Origin: Ehretia macrophylla
Lineage: Eukaryota; Streptophyta; Magnoliopsida; Boraginales; Ehretiaceae
DNA: 64,000 nucleotides
NCBI GenBank assembly: GCA_037974665.1
Contig: CM075767.1
Coordinates: forward strand, 22,221,498-22,285,497
Direction: 5' to 3'
Shown here in pieces: positions 44,783-55,545 of this stretch. A program made the translations under genes and the position numbers. A model generated the notes under the pieces. That model ran no database searches and was not told where the DNA came from. It worked only from the letters and a program-made list of their open reading frames with translations. Every line of letters starts with the position of its first letter. Positions within the stretch are counted from its first letter, which is position 1.

Positions 44783-45400
44783 TAGGGGATTTTATCTCTA
44801 GTTTGAGCTTAATCCAATATTTCTTTTATAACAATGCCTTATCTTTACTTATGGACGTCTTGAGAGGTCCATGTGCAATGCCTTACGGACTAGGTTAGTT
44901 GTTCGACCTGCTGGAGCATGGTCGAGGGACCTGTTTCCTTATGGGCTCCTAAACAACTCTATATTTTATCCCCGTCACATAGAATTCATGATAACATAGT
45001 TCATGGTCTACCGAGTATATGTTATTTATTTATTTACTTTGATCAATTATAAAAGTTACTTTTACTATGATTACAACAAATAGGCAACACAGCCCAAGAA
45101 ATCGAAACATACAGACATATGGGCAAGTTCTAAGGGACTTGTCAACCCACCAAAGGCCCAAGGTTAGGGAAAAATGTCAAAGTGAAAGAATTGGCATCCA
45201 AGACATCAAAGCCGAAACAAACCGCTGAAAAACCTCCAAGGCAACCACCTTCAAAAGTGGAGAATAATCTAGTAATGAAGACAAGTAGATAACGATAAAG
45301 CTAGCAAAACAAGAGAAGAAGCTGCCTAGAGCCAACCACACCAAACCCATATCGGCAATGAGCACCAAGGAGGAGTAAATCCATAACAACAGAAATACCA
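44783..45400 (-). other. intergenic; possible 3' end of an unrecognised retroposed frame
   Basis: On the minus strand a hydrophobic frame (45400-45177, from 'VFLLLWIYSSLV' to a stop) continues in frame across the composite copia insertion into sequence beyond 50032. A 'taaataaataaa' run on the minus strand near 45040-45024 could be a tail. I do not recognise the protein, and it may be chance. Nothing else is seen from 44783 to 45020. Confidence 0.3.
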
Positions 45401-45652
45401 TGTTGGGCTATGGCCCTTATAGTCCACTACTTAGAACCCTAAGAATTACCTATAAACCAGTCCTATGATTTGTAATATGTGGTAGCAAAACAAGAAAAGA
45501 GAAAGGCTTTGTAAGAGAGTGCTTGTAACAAGTTCATCATATAATAAATTATTCTTCTACTGCTTGTGGACGTAGACTTTAGGCTGAATCACATAAATCC
45601 TGTATTTGTCTTTTCTTATTTCTATGCGTAATTACCCTGTCTTATCACAACA
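45401..45652 (+). repeat. 5' LTR of the composite copia
   Basis: 252 bp, TGTTGGGC...ACAACA. The primer-binding site TGGTATCAGAGCC (initiator tRNA-Met type) follows at 45657. It is about 29 bp shorter than the 3' LTR, lacking a 'gtagttaatgcataattgtc' segment. Confidence 0.88.
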
Positions 45653-45656
45653 AACT

Positions 45657-46286
45657 GGTATCAGAGCCAGTGGTTAATTATGGTACACTGTCGTGACGGA
45701 CTCTTGATGGAGCTTGGCAATAGGGCTCGGAGGATGGAGTAGGGTTATGATAAGCATAATTCTTGGGCTATACTCTCAGAGTTGTATGAGGTTACAGTAA
45801 CGTGATGGGACAAGACTTGGTTGATCTGGGTAATTCTAAGTGGGCTTCTACGAGAGTAAGATCGTGAAGCCTCATTGTTAATCTCGGGTACTCGAGAAAG
45901 GGTTACTAGAGCTAGTATGGTAGTAGCTAAGTTGCATAGTTGATTTGGCGTGCACATGGAGGTGCATGGTTGATCTGGGGTGCACGGGAAAGAGTTACTG
46001 GGCCAAAATGGTAGCAGCTAAAGTGCTACTGGGCCAGCATAATAGTAACTAAGGTGCAAAAAGAAGATCTAAATAGCTTGTGAGAGTGGTGAAGATGGAT
46101 TTATCGGTGATGAATGTGGATCAAATAGGTGTTAAGACCCATTTGTTCTCAGATTCTCTGGGCTCACCATAACAAATTGGTATCAGAGTTGATGGTTTGA
46201 TGATCTTGGCCCGGGCTCTCAAAAAATTATGGTGGACTATCGTGATGGACTCTCGGTGGAGCTAGGCAGTAGGGATCAGACGGGTA
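45657..46286 (+). other. leader of the composite copia with a second primer-site-like copy
   Basis: Non-coding. A second 'TTGGTATCAGAG' sequence at 46169-46180, followed by 'atggtggactatcgtgatgg', duplicates the first leader (45657-45720). Short internal repeats with 'ttactgggccaaaatggtag' and 'ggtgcatggttgatctgggg' lie between 45895 and 46050. Confidence 0.6.
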
Positions 46287-46475
46287 GTAGAAGAATAATA
46301 AACTATATGATGAACTTGTTACAAGCACTCTTTTATAGAACCTCTCACCTCTCTTGTTTTGCCATCATATATTACAATAGTCATAGGACTTATTTATAGG
46401 TAATCCCTAGGGTTCTAAGTAGTGGGCTTATAAGACAATTATGTATTAACTACAAATAAGAGTCATAGCCCAACA
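46287..46475 (-). repeat. inverted, truncated LTR inside the composite copia
   Basis: The complement of 46475-46287 matches the 3' LTR from its TGTTGGGC start onward, including the 'tagttaa.acataattgtc' segment absent from the 5' LTR. The LTR's final part (roughly 80 bp) is missing at the junction near 46287. Confidence 0.82.
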
Positions 46476-47375
46476 AATCTCCACCTTAGACCGTATTTGC
46501 TCAATCATCATATAAGAAAGTCATCTATTCTTCTTTTCCTGCCAAACAGTCACCACTGGAACTCAGTCCCCTCACGAGGGCTCATTGCTCTGTACTGCAC
46601 ATACCACTCCAAGTCCAGTAACACCGACTGAACTTGCTTCTCGGTATTACCTTGGTCACCTTGAAGACCGGACTAACACTTGTAATGCCCTGTAGACATT
46701 TGAGAAACGCTTTCACAGTACTCCAATGTCCCCGTAGCGCCATATCCCCGCTACCAACACTGTCTACCTGTGAAACATCATCCCGAGTACAACCCATAGC
46801 ACCTCCAATGCTACCAACACTTGAACACGAAACATGTGACAAATGCTCCACCTCGTCCCCAGATAAACCTTTGCAAAGAATGTTCACTTCACTCGCAGCA
46901 ACAACCCACTAAGATGCACTTGGACAACCAACTTCACCCTAGGAGCCTAGCTCATGCACATTCGTCTCTATAGCAGTCAAAGCATAAGCCATCAAATCTA
47001 TATCCCCATCTCTGTGAGATTGTTCAACCTATCCTTCTAATTTCTTAGAACTGTATTGCTCGCCCTGAGATACAAATTTCTTATGTACCTTAACAAGCTT
47101 AACTGAACTGCTTTGTCTATCACAACCCGGAACCCCTGGAACTGTATCACCTAACTCCACATGTTCCTTGACACCGTAGTTTAAACCAGTAGTTGTTGCC
47201 CCAACACCTTTAACCCTACTCCACTAAAGAACAAATAGCTCTCTTCTCAAAATCCCTTTCAAGAACATCTCAGAACCCCTTGTCACCTTTAAAACTCCAT
47301 TCTCTCCATGAAATTTGCAACCACGAGATTTCAAACGCCCAAGAAAAATAGGTTATTCTTCAACTTTGGGACATA
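46476..47375 (-). other. inverted 3' internal region of the composite copia
   Basis: The segment 46476-46905 is the inverted counterpart of 49330-49746, including the same reading frame with 'HVSCSSVGSIGGAMGCTRDD' type residues. No known domain. 46906-47375 has no recognisable pol domain. Confidence 0.6.
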
Positions 47376-47585
47376 CTAACACTCGAAAGATCTAACGATG
47401 CCATCAAACATCTTGACTTTCACAATACCTATTCCGACCACCTTCAAAGTGAAATCATTACCTAGGTAGACCCTCCCATTCTTTTTAGAGTAAGAAGAAA
47501 GCCAGTCCCTCCTAGGATACATGTGGAATGATACACCTATGTCAAGGATCCATTGATTTTGCCACAATCCAGTACTAACAGACAA
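47376..47585 (-). pseudogene. copia protease, minus strand
   Basis: 'QWILDIGVSFHM' and 'VYLGNDFTLKVVGIGIVKVKMFDG' are typical of the copia aspartic protease region. The catalytic Asp is present, but the motif reads D-I-G-V in place of D-T/S-G-A. It is read directly after gag on the minus strand and ends where pol would begin. Confidence 0.8.
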
Positions 47586-48317
47586 AACCTACATATCACT
47601 AGAACTCTTGCCCTCAGCAGCATTCACCACATTTGCTAAACTCCTATCTCTATCTCTATTCGGACAATCCTTCCTCAAGTGATCCAGCTCCCGATACTCA
47701 TAACAATGTCTTTTCTCTCTTGATCTTGATTTTGATTTTGACTTCCCCGAATACCTTTCTCTCCTATGTGTTTCCCCTTTACTCACTAAACCCTTCCCTA
47801 GAACTTTTACTTTATTCCTCGGGAATTGTTTATGAAGATCTTTGGATTTCAGTGCATAATTCACATCGTCCAAACTAATTTTATCCCTTCCATATAACAA
47901 AGTATCAACAAAATTCTCATTTGAGGGTGGTAAAGAACATAACAATATGAGAGCCTAATCTTCATTATCAACAGTGACACCTATGTTTTTTTAGAACTAT
48001 CACAATAGAATTAAATACATCAAGATGAATGCCTTTGATACATAGAGATCTGTTAGAACCTTTCAAGCCTCGATTGCTGTCGTCTTCTCAGCAATCTCTA
48101 ATAATACATCATCTGTGACTGTCATATGTATTACACTTATGGCTATCGCTTGTAACTCTACTTTTTCCTCGGGCTTTATCTCTTCCGAAATCTTCCCTTC
48201 AATGACATTCAGCAGACCTTGCATCAACATGAATGCCTTGAACTTGCTTCTTCAGATACTGAAATTACTTCTCACTTCAAATTTCTCGATTTTCAACTTT
48301 CTTGAGGTTGTAGCCAT
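47586..48317 (-). pseudogene. copia gag, minus strand (broken)
   Basis: The start 'MATTSRKLKIEKFEV' at 48317 is followed by stops and frameshifts. The C-terminal half is open from 47945 ('CSLPPSNENFVDTLLYGR', a conserved copia gag motif) to a Lys/Arg/Ser-rich stretch and the zinc knuckle 'CYEYRELDHLRKDC'. In the knuckle the second Cys is Tyr and the Gly is Asp. It would be the particle protein. Confidence 0.82.
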
Positions 48318-48410
48318 CCTAGTTTACTCAAAACAAACATTTCGGGTTGTTATTTGACAAAAAAAATTGCGAATTCAGACTCAACACTTCGAAAAACCTT
48401 AGGAGACTCT

Positions 48411-48640
48411 TGGTCAACTCTAGTCAACACTAGTCAAAGTCAATGTCTCTTGTCAACCAAGCCCCAAAACATGTACTTCCAGATGAAATTTGGAAAAACC
48501 GATCACAAATTCAGATTCAGCATGTCCAAAAACCTTGAGAATGCGCTAGTCAATTTTTTTGGTCAACCCGATAAAAGTCAAAGGTCAAAGTCAACCCTCG
48601 GTCAACCCCTGTCAACAATCTGGTCAACGTAGTCAACCAA
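48411..48640 (-). promoter_or_regulatory. cluster of TTGAC(C/T) W-box-like motifs in the inverted copia leader
   Basis: Fourteen GTCAA on the plus strand (TTGAC on the minus) lie within 230 bp, twelve of them TTGACC or TTGACT. They lie upstream of the minus-strand gag ATG at 48317, in non-coding leader. TTGACY is the binding core of WRKY factors (established). Any role here is inference. Confidence 0.5.
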
Positions 48641-49329
48641 GCTCAACACCTTGCACTACACTAGATCACACCCTTGGCAACTTTTCTCCTTTTTTTATTA
48701 TTATTATTTTTTTCTTTTTGACTAGAAGAGCTAAAAAATAAACCAAATAAAAAAAAACTTAAAAATAGCCAACTAAACCCAATTTTGACCAACCCAAAAC
48801 TTTTGACCCAGCATTAACATCAGTAAACTATGTTTCAAAAAACACCACCAACCCGTCACCAACCAAAAGAAAAAAGAAACAAAACTCGTCAACCTAACTA
48901 CACTATCCGACTCGTACACGTGCAACAATCCAGTCGTTGGATCTTGACGGCGAAGATACCATCGTGATCTCCGTCCACGGACGAGCACAATGGTTTTCTC
49001 CATGCGCCGATCAAGCTACCCCAATGCTGACAATCACCACTTTGTTGTTCACTAATTTCAAGTTGCTATTCCAGTTACCACCAACCTCCGATTTTGACGA
49101 AACCACCACCAACGGAGTTTTCTCGTGACGAGAAAGCTTTTGATATGCTTTACACCTCACGAGAAAGCTCCAAAAAATTGACTCCAATGAGACCTACTTC
49201 AGTTTTTCCTTTTCTGGCGATTTTCAGGCTGCATGTATTGTACCGTTAGAATCCTTGCGTCGAGACGAATCTAACGTATATAATTTATCAATAGTTTTAC
49301 TCACGAAAAATTTTATTTTTTTTTGCGAG
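48641..49329 (-). other. rest of the inverted copia leader
   Basis: Non-coding sequence upstream of gag on the minus strand. It contains further TTGAC copies (48786, 48805, 48889) and an 'attctaacg..acgatcc' type region. It ends at the junction with plus-orientation sequence near 49330. Confidence 0.5.
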
Positions 49330-49746
49330 CTTTTCGGGCCTTTTTCTTCCCAATTTGATTTGAGAATGAGGTGGAACATTTGTCACATGTTTCGTGTTCG
49401 AGTGTTGGTAACATTGGAGGTGCTATGGGCTGCACTCGGGATGATGTTTCACAGGCAGACAGTGTTGGTAGCAGGGATATGGCGTTACGGGGACACTGAA
49501 GTGTTATGAAAGCGTTTCTCAAATGTCTGCAGGGCATTGTAGGTGTTGGTCCAGTCTTCAGGGTAACCAAGGTGATACCGAGAAACAAGTTCAGTTGGCG
49601 TGACTGGACTTGAAGTGATATGTGCAATGCAAAGTAGTGAGCCCTCGTGAGGGGGCTGAGTTTCAATGTGGACTGTTTGGCAGGGAAAGGAGAATAGATG
49701 ACTTTCTTATATGATGATAGAGCAAATACAGTCCAAGGTGGAGATT

Positions 49747-50027
49747 TGTTGGGCTATAGCCCTTATTTGTAGTTAATGCATAATTGTCTTATAAGCCCAC
49801 TACCTAGAACCCTAGGGATTACCTATAAATAAGTCATATGACTATTGTAATATGTGGTAGCAAAACAAGAGAGGTTAGAAACTTTGTAAGAGAATGCTTG
49901 TAACAAGTTCATCATATAGTGAATTATTCTTCTGTTGTTCGTGGATGTAAACTTTAGGCTAAACCATATAAATCTTGTGTTCGTCTTTTCTCCTTTCTAT
50001 GCGTAATTACCCTATCTTATCCTAACA
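49747..50027 (+). repeat. 3' LTR of the composite copia
   Basis: 281 bp, TGTTGGGCTATAGCCC...CTAACA. It is preceded by a purine-rich 'ccaaggtggagattt' polypurine tract. Confidence 0.88.
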
Positions 50028-50032
50028 TACCA

Positions 50033-50968
50033 CCAACACACAATGCACAAAGATATGTACAAGAGGAGTAAAAGTATTATTTATGTATACATTTATTAGA
50101 TTGTTTGATTTCAGACTAGTTGTAGAATGAGATAGCTTAAACTGATTTCAAGAATTTGTCTGTTAGCTTCCCAATTGATTATGTTGATGTCATTATTGAT
50201 CTCTTCTATTGTTGCAATGATGCAAAGAATTCAATTTTTTTTTTTGTTATTTGTTTTTGGAGGTTATATACATATAATGCAATCTAATATTATTTTGTCT
50301 CTTTTCTATGACTAGAAAGTACAAAATTGTATTATTTGCATTTCAACTCGAATATTCTCTTTTACTTAATAGTTTATTTTACATAATAATTTAAAATATG
50401 AATTAGTATCCATTATTTTTAAAACTACGTACTATTCCTATTTGTTTTCTTTTTAATTTGATTTTTAAAGAACATAATGTAAAAGCTTTAATCTATTTCA
50501 ATAAAAAGTCTCAAAGAAATAAGAAAGTAGACTAAAAAATACTAATAAGTGAATTTTTAAAAATATATAATGACAAAAATACCTTGAAAATCCAAACCTT
50601 AACTCTAATATTCAAATGAAGGGTGGATAAAAAAGTAAGGTCTAAAGTGATGCAACACATAACTTTTAAAATTGTATATAATTACTAATAAAAAATAATA
50701 TAAAATAATATAAGTGATAACTACTTATTTCAAAAGATGATAAGCATTTTATTTGTGAGGGAAGGTCAAAGAAGTAAACAAAACTCTTCTCTTGAAAAGG
50801 AAAAGAAAACAAATTCTAACATTTTTCTTAAACACATAATTAACAATTAATTGGAGACTTTTATTTTATTGGTTTGAAAAATCGTTTACGAAAAAAGTAT
50901 ACATCTTAATTTCTTCATCCTCCTTGGAACGTGAAGGACCGTTACTCGTGGATGCACTTGTCAAGGGC
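50033..50968. other. intergenic, no gene recognised
   Basis: Very A+T-rich with no recognisable coding or element ends. The first bases continue the minus-strand hydrophobic frame noted at 44783-45400. Confidence 0.5.
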
Positions 50969-51180
50969 TGTTATAACAACTTCTTTCAGATAAAAATAAA
51001 CAGATAACTTCGCATAAAAATAATCAGATAACTTCGCATCTATTTATATGTATATCTGTAGCCATTGATATGTATAGCTGTTAGAGTCCTATTACATGTA
51101 ACTCATCTTGTTGTAACTCTATAAAGAATAATACACAGGCCCGTAATTGTGTGGGCAATTCTATAATTTGTGTCTTTACA
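50969..51180 (+). repeat. 5' LTR of copia A and primer-binding site
   Basis: It ends 'gtgtctttaca' at 51180, directly followed by TGGTATCAGT (51181). 'cagataacttcgcat' occurs twice (51000 and 51026), where the 3' LTR has one. The left boundary is uncertain. Confidence 0.75.
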
Positions 51181-51266
51181 TGGTATCAGTCGTTTGGGTC
51201 TAATTTCTGGGTATCTTTCTCTCTCTTCTGCCTTATACGACAGCTTTTATTTTTCTCTCATCTCCC

Positions 51267-52010
51267 ATGGCCTTCACTGATAGCGGCTCTACTGCTACAC
51301 CATCCTCCTCCTCACTCGTGGCGACTTTGCTTGAGGTCACTCAGATTCATCCGGAAGTTTCTCTAAAACTCACCAATGAAAACTTCTTGCTATGGAAGAC
51401 GAAAATGTTTTTGGTTCTTCGATGTCACGGCCTTCTTGGCTTCATTGATGGGTCTTTGGCCAAACCCACGACACCGCGAAAAGATATTGCTAAGTGGATA
51501 CGTCTTTATCAGATGGTGCTAGGCTGGATTTTGATATCCCTTTCTGATTCGGTTCTTGCACAAGTAGTGGACAAGAACACCACTCATGAGGTTTGGCAGA
51601 CTCTTGAACTCTTGTATGGCTCTCATTCACATTCCAGGATTCAACAAGTTAAAATAGAATTGCAATCCTTGGTTAAAGGGACAAATTCAATTCATACTCA
51701 CATTTAGCGTGCAAAGTCATTATCCTTGGTGCTAGCTGCCGCTGGGAAACCAATTGATGATGATGACCTTTTATTATGCATCTTACGAGGATTGGGTTTA
51801 GACTATGATCCAATCATTGCTGCTATTAATTTGAGATCGACCTTACCATCTTTCGCGGAAATATGTGGTTTGCTATTGGACTTTGAGTTACGAGTTGTTG
51901 CCTCTGCTAAGTCCTCTCTACCCAACATTGTCTTTACTACTTCGCATCAGTCTTCAGGACATTCTCTTTTCTCTGGCTCAAATAATGTTACGCACAACAT
52001 AACACCCTAA
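51267..52010 (+). pseudogene. copia A gag (broken by one TAG)
   Basis: ATG at 51267. 'KLTNENFLLWKTKMFLVLRCHGLLGFIDG' type residues and 'HEVWQTLELLYGSHSHSRI' are typical of the copia gag (UBN2/Retrotran_gag) domain. TAG at 51705-51707 falls where relatives read Gln (HI-Q-RAKSL). The frame resumes at 51726 with 'LLLCILRGLGLDYDPIIAAI', ending near 52010. No clear zinc knuckle follows. Confidence 0.88.
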
Positions 52011-52129
52011 CAAATTGGCTTTGTTGCTCTCACAACAATCGCAAAACAAGGGTGGATGCAGACGAAGATATAGCAGGGTTCGTGGTTGTAATAATACTGT
52101 TCCCTCCTCAGACTCATTATCAGTACAAG

Positions 52130-52515
52130 GCCAACAATTGTTGGGCCCCGGATGATGTTGTTGCTGCGACAGGGAAGACGTTTAGTACAATGACTATGTC
52201 AAACTCTTCAGATACTGATTGGTATGTGGATACTAGTTCAACACATACGATGACACTTGATAATCCAAATTTACTGGTAAACAACCTTATTTTGGTTCAG
52301 ATTCGGTACTCGTAGGCAATGACATGAATTTAGCCATTAGACACTCTAGTTACACACCGATTACTCTTGCAAATGGTTCAATATTAACTTCTGATGCTTT
52401 ATTAGTTCCCTCTTCGACGAAGAACTTATTGTTTGTTTCCCAATTTACTCAAGAACATGATTGCTACTTTACTTTTACACCTTCTGCTTTCTTCATTAAG
52501 GACATGAAAACATGA
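52130..52515 (+). pseudogene. copia A protease region (broken)
   Basis: 'DWYVDTSSTHTMT' (52219-52257) is the protease active-site region with Ser in place of Gly (DTSS). After a frameshift, 'ITLANGSILTSDALLVPSSTKNLLFVSQF' type residues and 'FFIKDMKT' lead into GAG-pre-integrase. The frame stops at the boundary of the inserted mosaic. Confidence 0.83.
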
Positions 52516-52944
52516 TAAAATCATAACTGAATTAATAATGCATTACCTAAACATGATAAAGTAGAGCCTCAATCATTACAATTGTAGGTCAGTCACCCAG
52601 ATGCGACAATTTTAAAAGCAGCATCTTTATATGTGATTACTATAATATAATTTGTTATGTCTTAAATTCTTTATTTGTTAATTGTATTATTTATCCTAGA
52701 ATTGGCTTTGATAGTATGTTGCCCTGAAGGTATTAGATAAGAGTTAACTATTGCTGATTAATGTGGAATTTATCACTTTAAGTGACAACAATGAGTTGAT
52801 CTTACTCGAAATGCTTTCAGTTGTATACTATGGCTTTACTTGAGTTATTCAAATTCCTAGTGAATTAATATTGTTAGTGGTATTTGTTCCATGGTAGTTA
52901 TCTCTCGTTTAACCGATTCAGATTTATACATAGTATCGGATGTG

Positions 52945-53139
52945 GACTTAACCATTTCATGGTCCTTTCCCGATCGGGGCATGCTTGTCATGTTCTGATA
53001 TGTGATTCCGAGTTGTAAAGGCTAAAGTTACTAGCATTTCTTTCGGGTAAAAAGAATGATCATTTGTGAAGGTAATGAAGTATTCATAACTTCCACGGGT
53101 CGGTTTATTCAATGGACCACACACATCTGTGTGTACCAC
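52945..53139 (-). pseudogene. copia integrase fragment, minus strand
   Basis: 'MVHTDVCGPLNKPTRGSYEY' and 'FITFTNDHSFY' on the minus strand match the start of a copia integrase core (HTD is the first catalytic Asp region). Too short to assign a lineage. Confidence 0.7.
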
Positions 53140-53279
53140 AAATCTTGCATATTATGACAACCAACACCCCATTCTAGTTAAATAAGCCAAGGTCTAGCAA
53201 GAACCAACACCACAAGTAGCTCTAGCAACTTAATACAACAACTAAGCTCAAACTACTTACAAAGCATGGTTTCCAGTAC

Positions 53280-53400
53280 TAGTTCCCTCAAGCATTTCCC
53301 ACTTTTTAATTGCCAAACTCGCAATGTTAACCTTTCAGCTAAGAGTATCTGCTACAACATTTGTCTTTCCAGGCAGATAATTGATAGAACAATTATAGTC
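53280..53400 (-). pseudogene. gypsy RNase H end fragment, minus strand
   Basis: The minus strand reads 'YNCSINYLPGKTNVVADTLS', the well-known end of gypsy RNase H. It lies next to, but opposite to, the plus-strand gypsy integrase pieces, which points to rearrangement. Confidence 0.65.
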
Positions 53401-53404
53401 TCTT

Positions 53405-54200
53405 ATGGAAATAGGAACATGTAACCATGGATTTCGTTATGGAATTGTCGAGGTCTCCTCGGGGAAATGATGTAGTTTGGGTCATTGTGGATAGATTAAC
53501 GAAGACTGCTTGTGGGTCGCTCCTAAGACAAGGGAATAGTATCTAGGAAATGGTTATAGGAAAGATAAAGGTCCAAGGTGTAGATTTAATCAAGATAGAA
53601 TGATAGTACGAATGCAAGACCTACTCTTGTAAGAAAGTTAGCAACTAAGGGAAAGCTAGATATAAAAGCTATTTTCAATTATATATGTATGGTAGTGGAT
53701 ATGCTTAACATTTATATGCAATAATGTTATCCAACTGTAGGACACAATGACAATTTCTCTTATTTCTTCATTTGTAGGTTTTGATTGATTTTACCATAAG
53801 ATGGTCAAGGCTGGAATTTTATGTTGGGTGAAAAAGGTTGAATTTCGAGCCTAACAAGCGCAATTAATATTTTTTCCACGTTCATGGACGTAATTAGCAT
53901 ATACTAGAAGCCTCGAATTGAATTAAATTGCAACTTTTTTTGGAAACCCTAATTTGATACTATTCATCATCTTCCTCATGTATATTCTTGCTAAAAACTT
54001 AGTGAAGAAAAAAAAGCAAATTCTGGAATTTCAGTCAGCTTGTGGCCATTTCTCAACCATTTCTTTCGCTACTGGAAACATTGGGTAGTAAGTTGAACTT
54101 TAATACTGCTTATCATCCATAGACTAATGGTCAATCAGAGAGAACTATACAAATTCTGAAAGATATGCTGAGAGTTTGTGTTCTAGACTTCGTGAAGAGC
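53405..54200 (+). pseudogene. gypsy integrase fragments, plus strand
   Basis: 'TMDFVMELSRSPRGNDVVWVIVDRLTK' type residues (53427-53507) and, after about 550 bp of other sequence, 'LNFNTAYHP' stop 'TNGQSERTIQILKDMLR' (54091-54170). Both are conserved integrase core motifs of chromovirus-type gypsy elements. The intervening 53560-54040 is non-coding. Confidence 0.7.
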
Positions 54201-55545
54201 CATGATCTTCAAGCAAATGATGGCAAATCCCTTATTCCTCCAAATGGGGTACTCCGTATATACCTCGATCCTATGACCCTTTCTACTGAGGTAAGTCCAT
54301 ATGCAGCGGCGCTGTTAGAACTGCGCAAACAGTGCCGCTGCCAGGCAACGAGGCTGCTGCGCTGCTGCCTCAGCAGTAGCTATGCGACACTGCTAAAGTA
54401 GCAGTGGCGCCCTTGGAGCTGCTGAGACAACAACGCCTTTGGCACTGTTAATCAGTAAAATAATTTAGATGAAACCTCCAAATTTGGTTAAACTTTTTCA
54501 ATTCTTCACATCTAGATACTTACGTTTTTTCATTCGATCTTTCAATTATGTTTTCTCATTTTTATTATTTTTACCTTTTTACAGGTAGTGTGATTATGAA
54601 TATTATTTAATGCGTAAAACGTGTCGAACACGGTATGGTCACTATGAGTTTGTGGTTAAGCCTTTTAGTTAAAGTAAGCACATATTCATTTATAAACACT
54701 TGAAATAACCACGTAAACACATGCAAATAATTATATTGACTATATGCTCGGGTCAGGGTATCACACATGGGGTATATTGCAAATTGGTTTAAAGTTTAAG
54801 CTTTTAGAGAATGGATACTTAATTAATTCGACGGCTTCAAGAGAAACTCTTAATCGAGGCTAGTGGCCCTTTTTGACGGAGAATGTGTAAATGATTTCTA
54901 CATTTAGTAGACTTATGTTCATTATTTAAAAATAAACCTTGAGCCCAAGGTGAAAATTAAAGTAAGTCATTTTTCGAAACTTGTATTTTTCCCTTAATAT
55001 ACATTTGACAACCTTTCTTGAATCTTGGTTTGTTGTCTAGCTTTTTGTTGGAAGATAGAACATACACACACATATATATATATATATATATATTGTGTCC
55101 ACCCCACTGTATATATGTGACCAATGTCAGCATCAATACCTCAGTCCTGATGGAGCTCAGACCCAAGGTATCAAAAGTGTTCCTTTGCTTTTCCCTTTTT
55201 GGTGATCTTTCTATGTCCAACTTTACTTCGCCACCTCACTCATTTCGTAGAGGGACTCCCCGCTATGCTACCTTATACCACAAAATTCTTTTCGAATGTT
55301 GGTCGCCCTTGAAGCTGGGAAGTATTTTTCCAAAAATAACATTTTCATCTTGTTCCATGTAGTAACACTCCCAAAAGTAGATAATAGAGTCAATCCTAAT
55401 TCACATCCTTCAAAGAAAATGAAGTATTGATAGGAACGACCACGCATTCAGTGGAGTTTTTGTCAAAGATCGCTTCATAGAATATTGGTTAGGGTTAACT
55501 GCCCTTTGGTAGGCTCTAATCAAGAATATTCTAAGTGAAAAGACT

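Larger units (their letters stand above)
45401..50027 (+). mobile_element. composite Ty1/copia element with inverted interior (TSD TACCA)
   Basis: Plus-orientation LTRs at 45401-45652 and 49747-50027 (both start TGTTGGGCTAT and end AACA) are flanked by TACCA at 45396-45400 and 50028-50032. Between them are a plus-strand leader with a primer-binding site, an inverted partial LTR (46287-46475) and minus-strand 3' internal sequence. Minus-strand protease, gag and leader follow, then plus-strand 3' internal sequence (49330-49746). RT, RNase H and integrase are missing. The single target duplication shows the outer ends behave as one unit. Confidence 0.85.
52516..55545. mobile_element. mosaic of opposed gypsy and copia fragments inserted in copia A
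   Basis: It separates 'FIKDMKT' from 'EKTSWKNGC' of the same copia frame. Both edges show TGAAAA (52505 and 55535 region), a possible duplication. Contents: a copia integrase piece on minus (52945-53139), a gypsy RNase H piece on minus (53280-53400), gypsy integrase pieces on plus (53405-53530 and 54050-54195), and an LTR-like stretch ending 'gggtcagggtatcaca' near 54770. A (TA)n run at 55069-55093. Confidence 0.55.

Noticed and set aside
55069-55093. (TA)n tract as a promoter TATA region
   Set aside because: A plain dinucleotide microsatellite with no gene following it.
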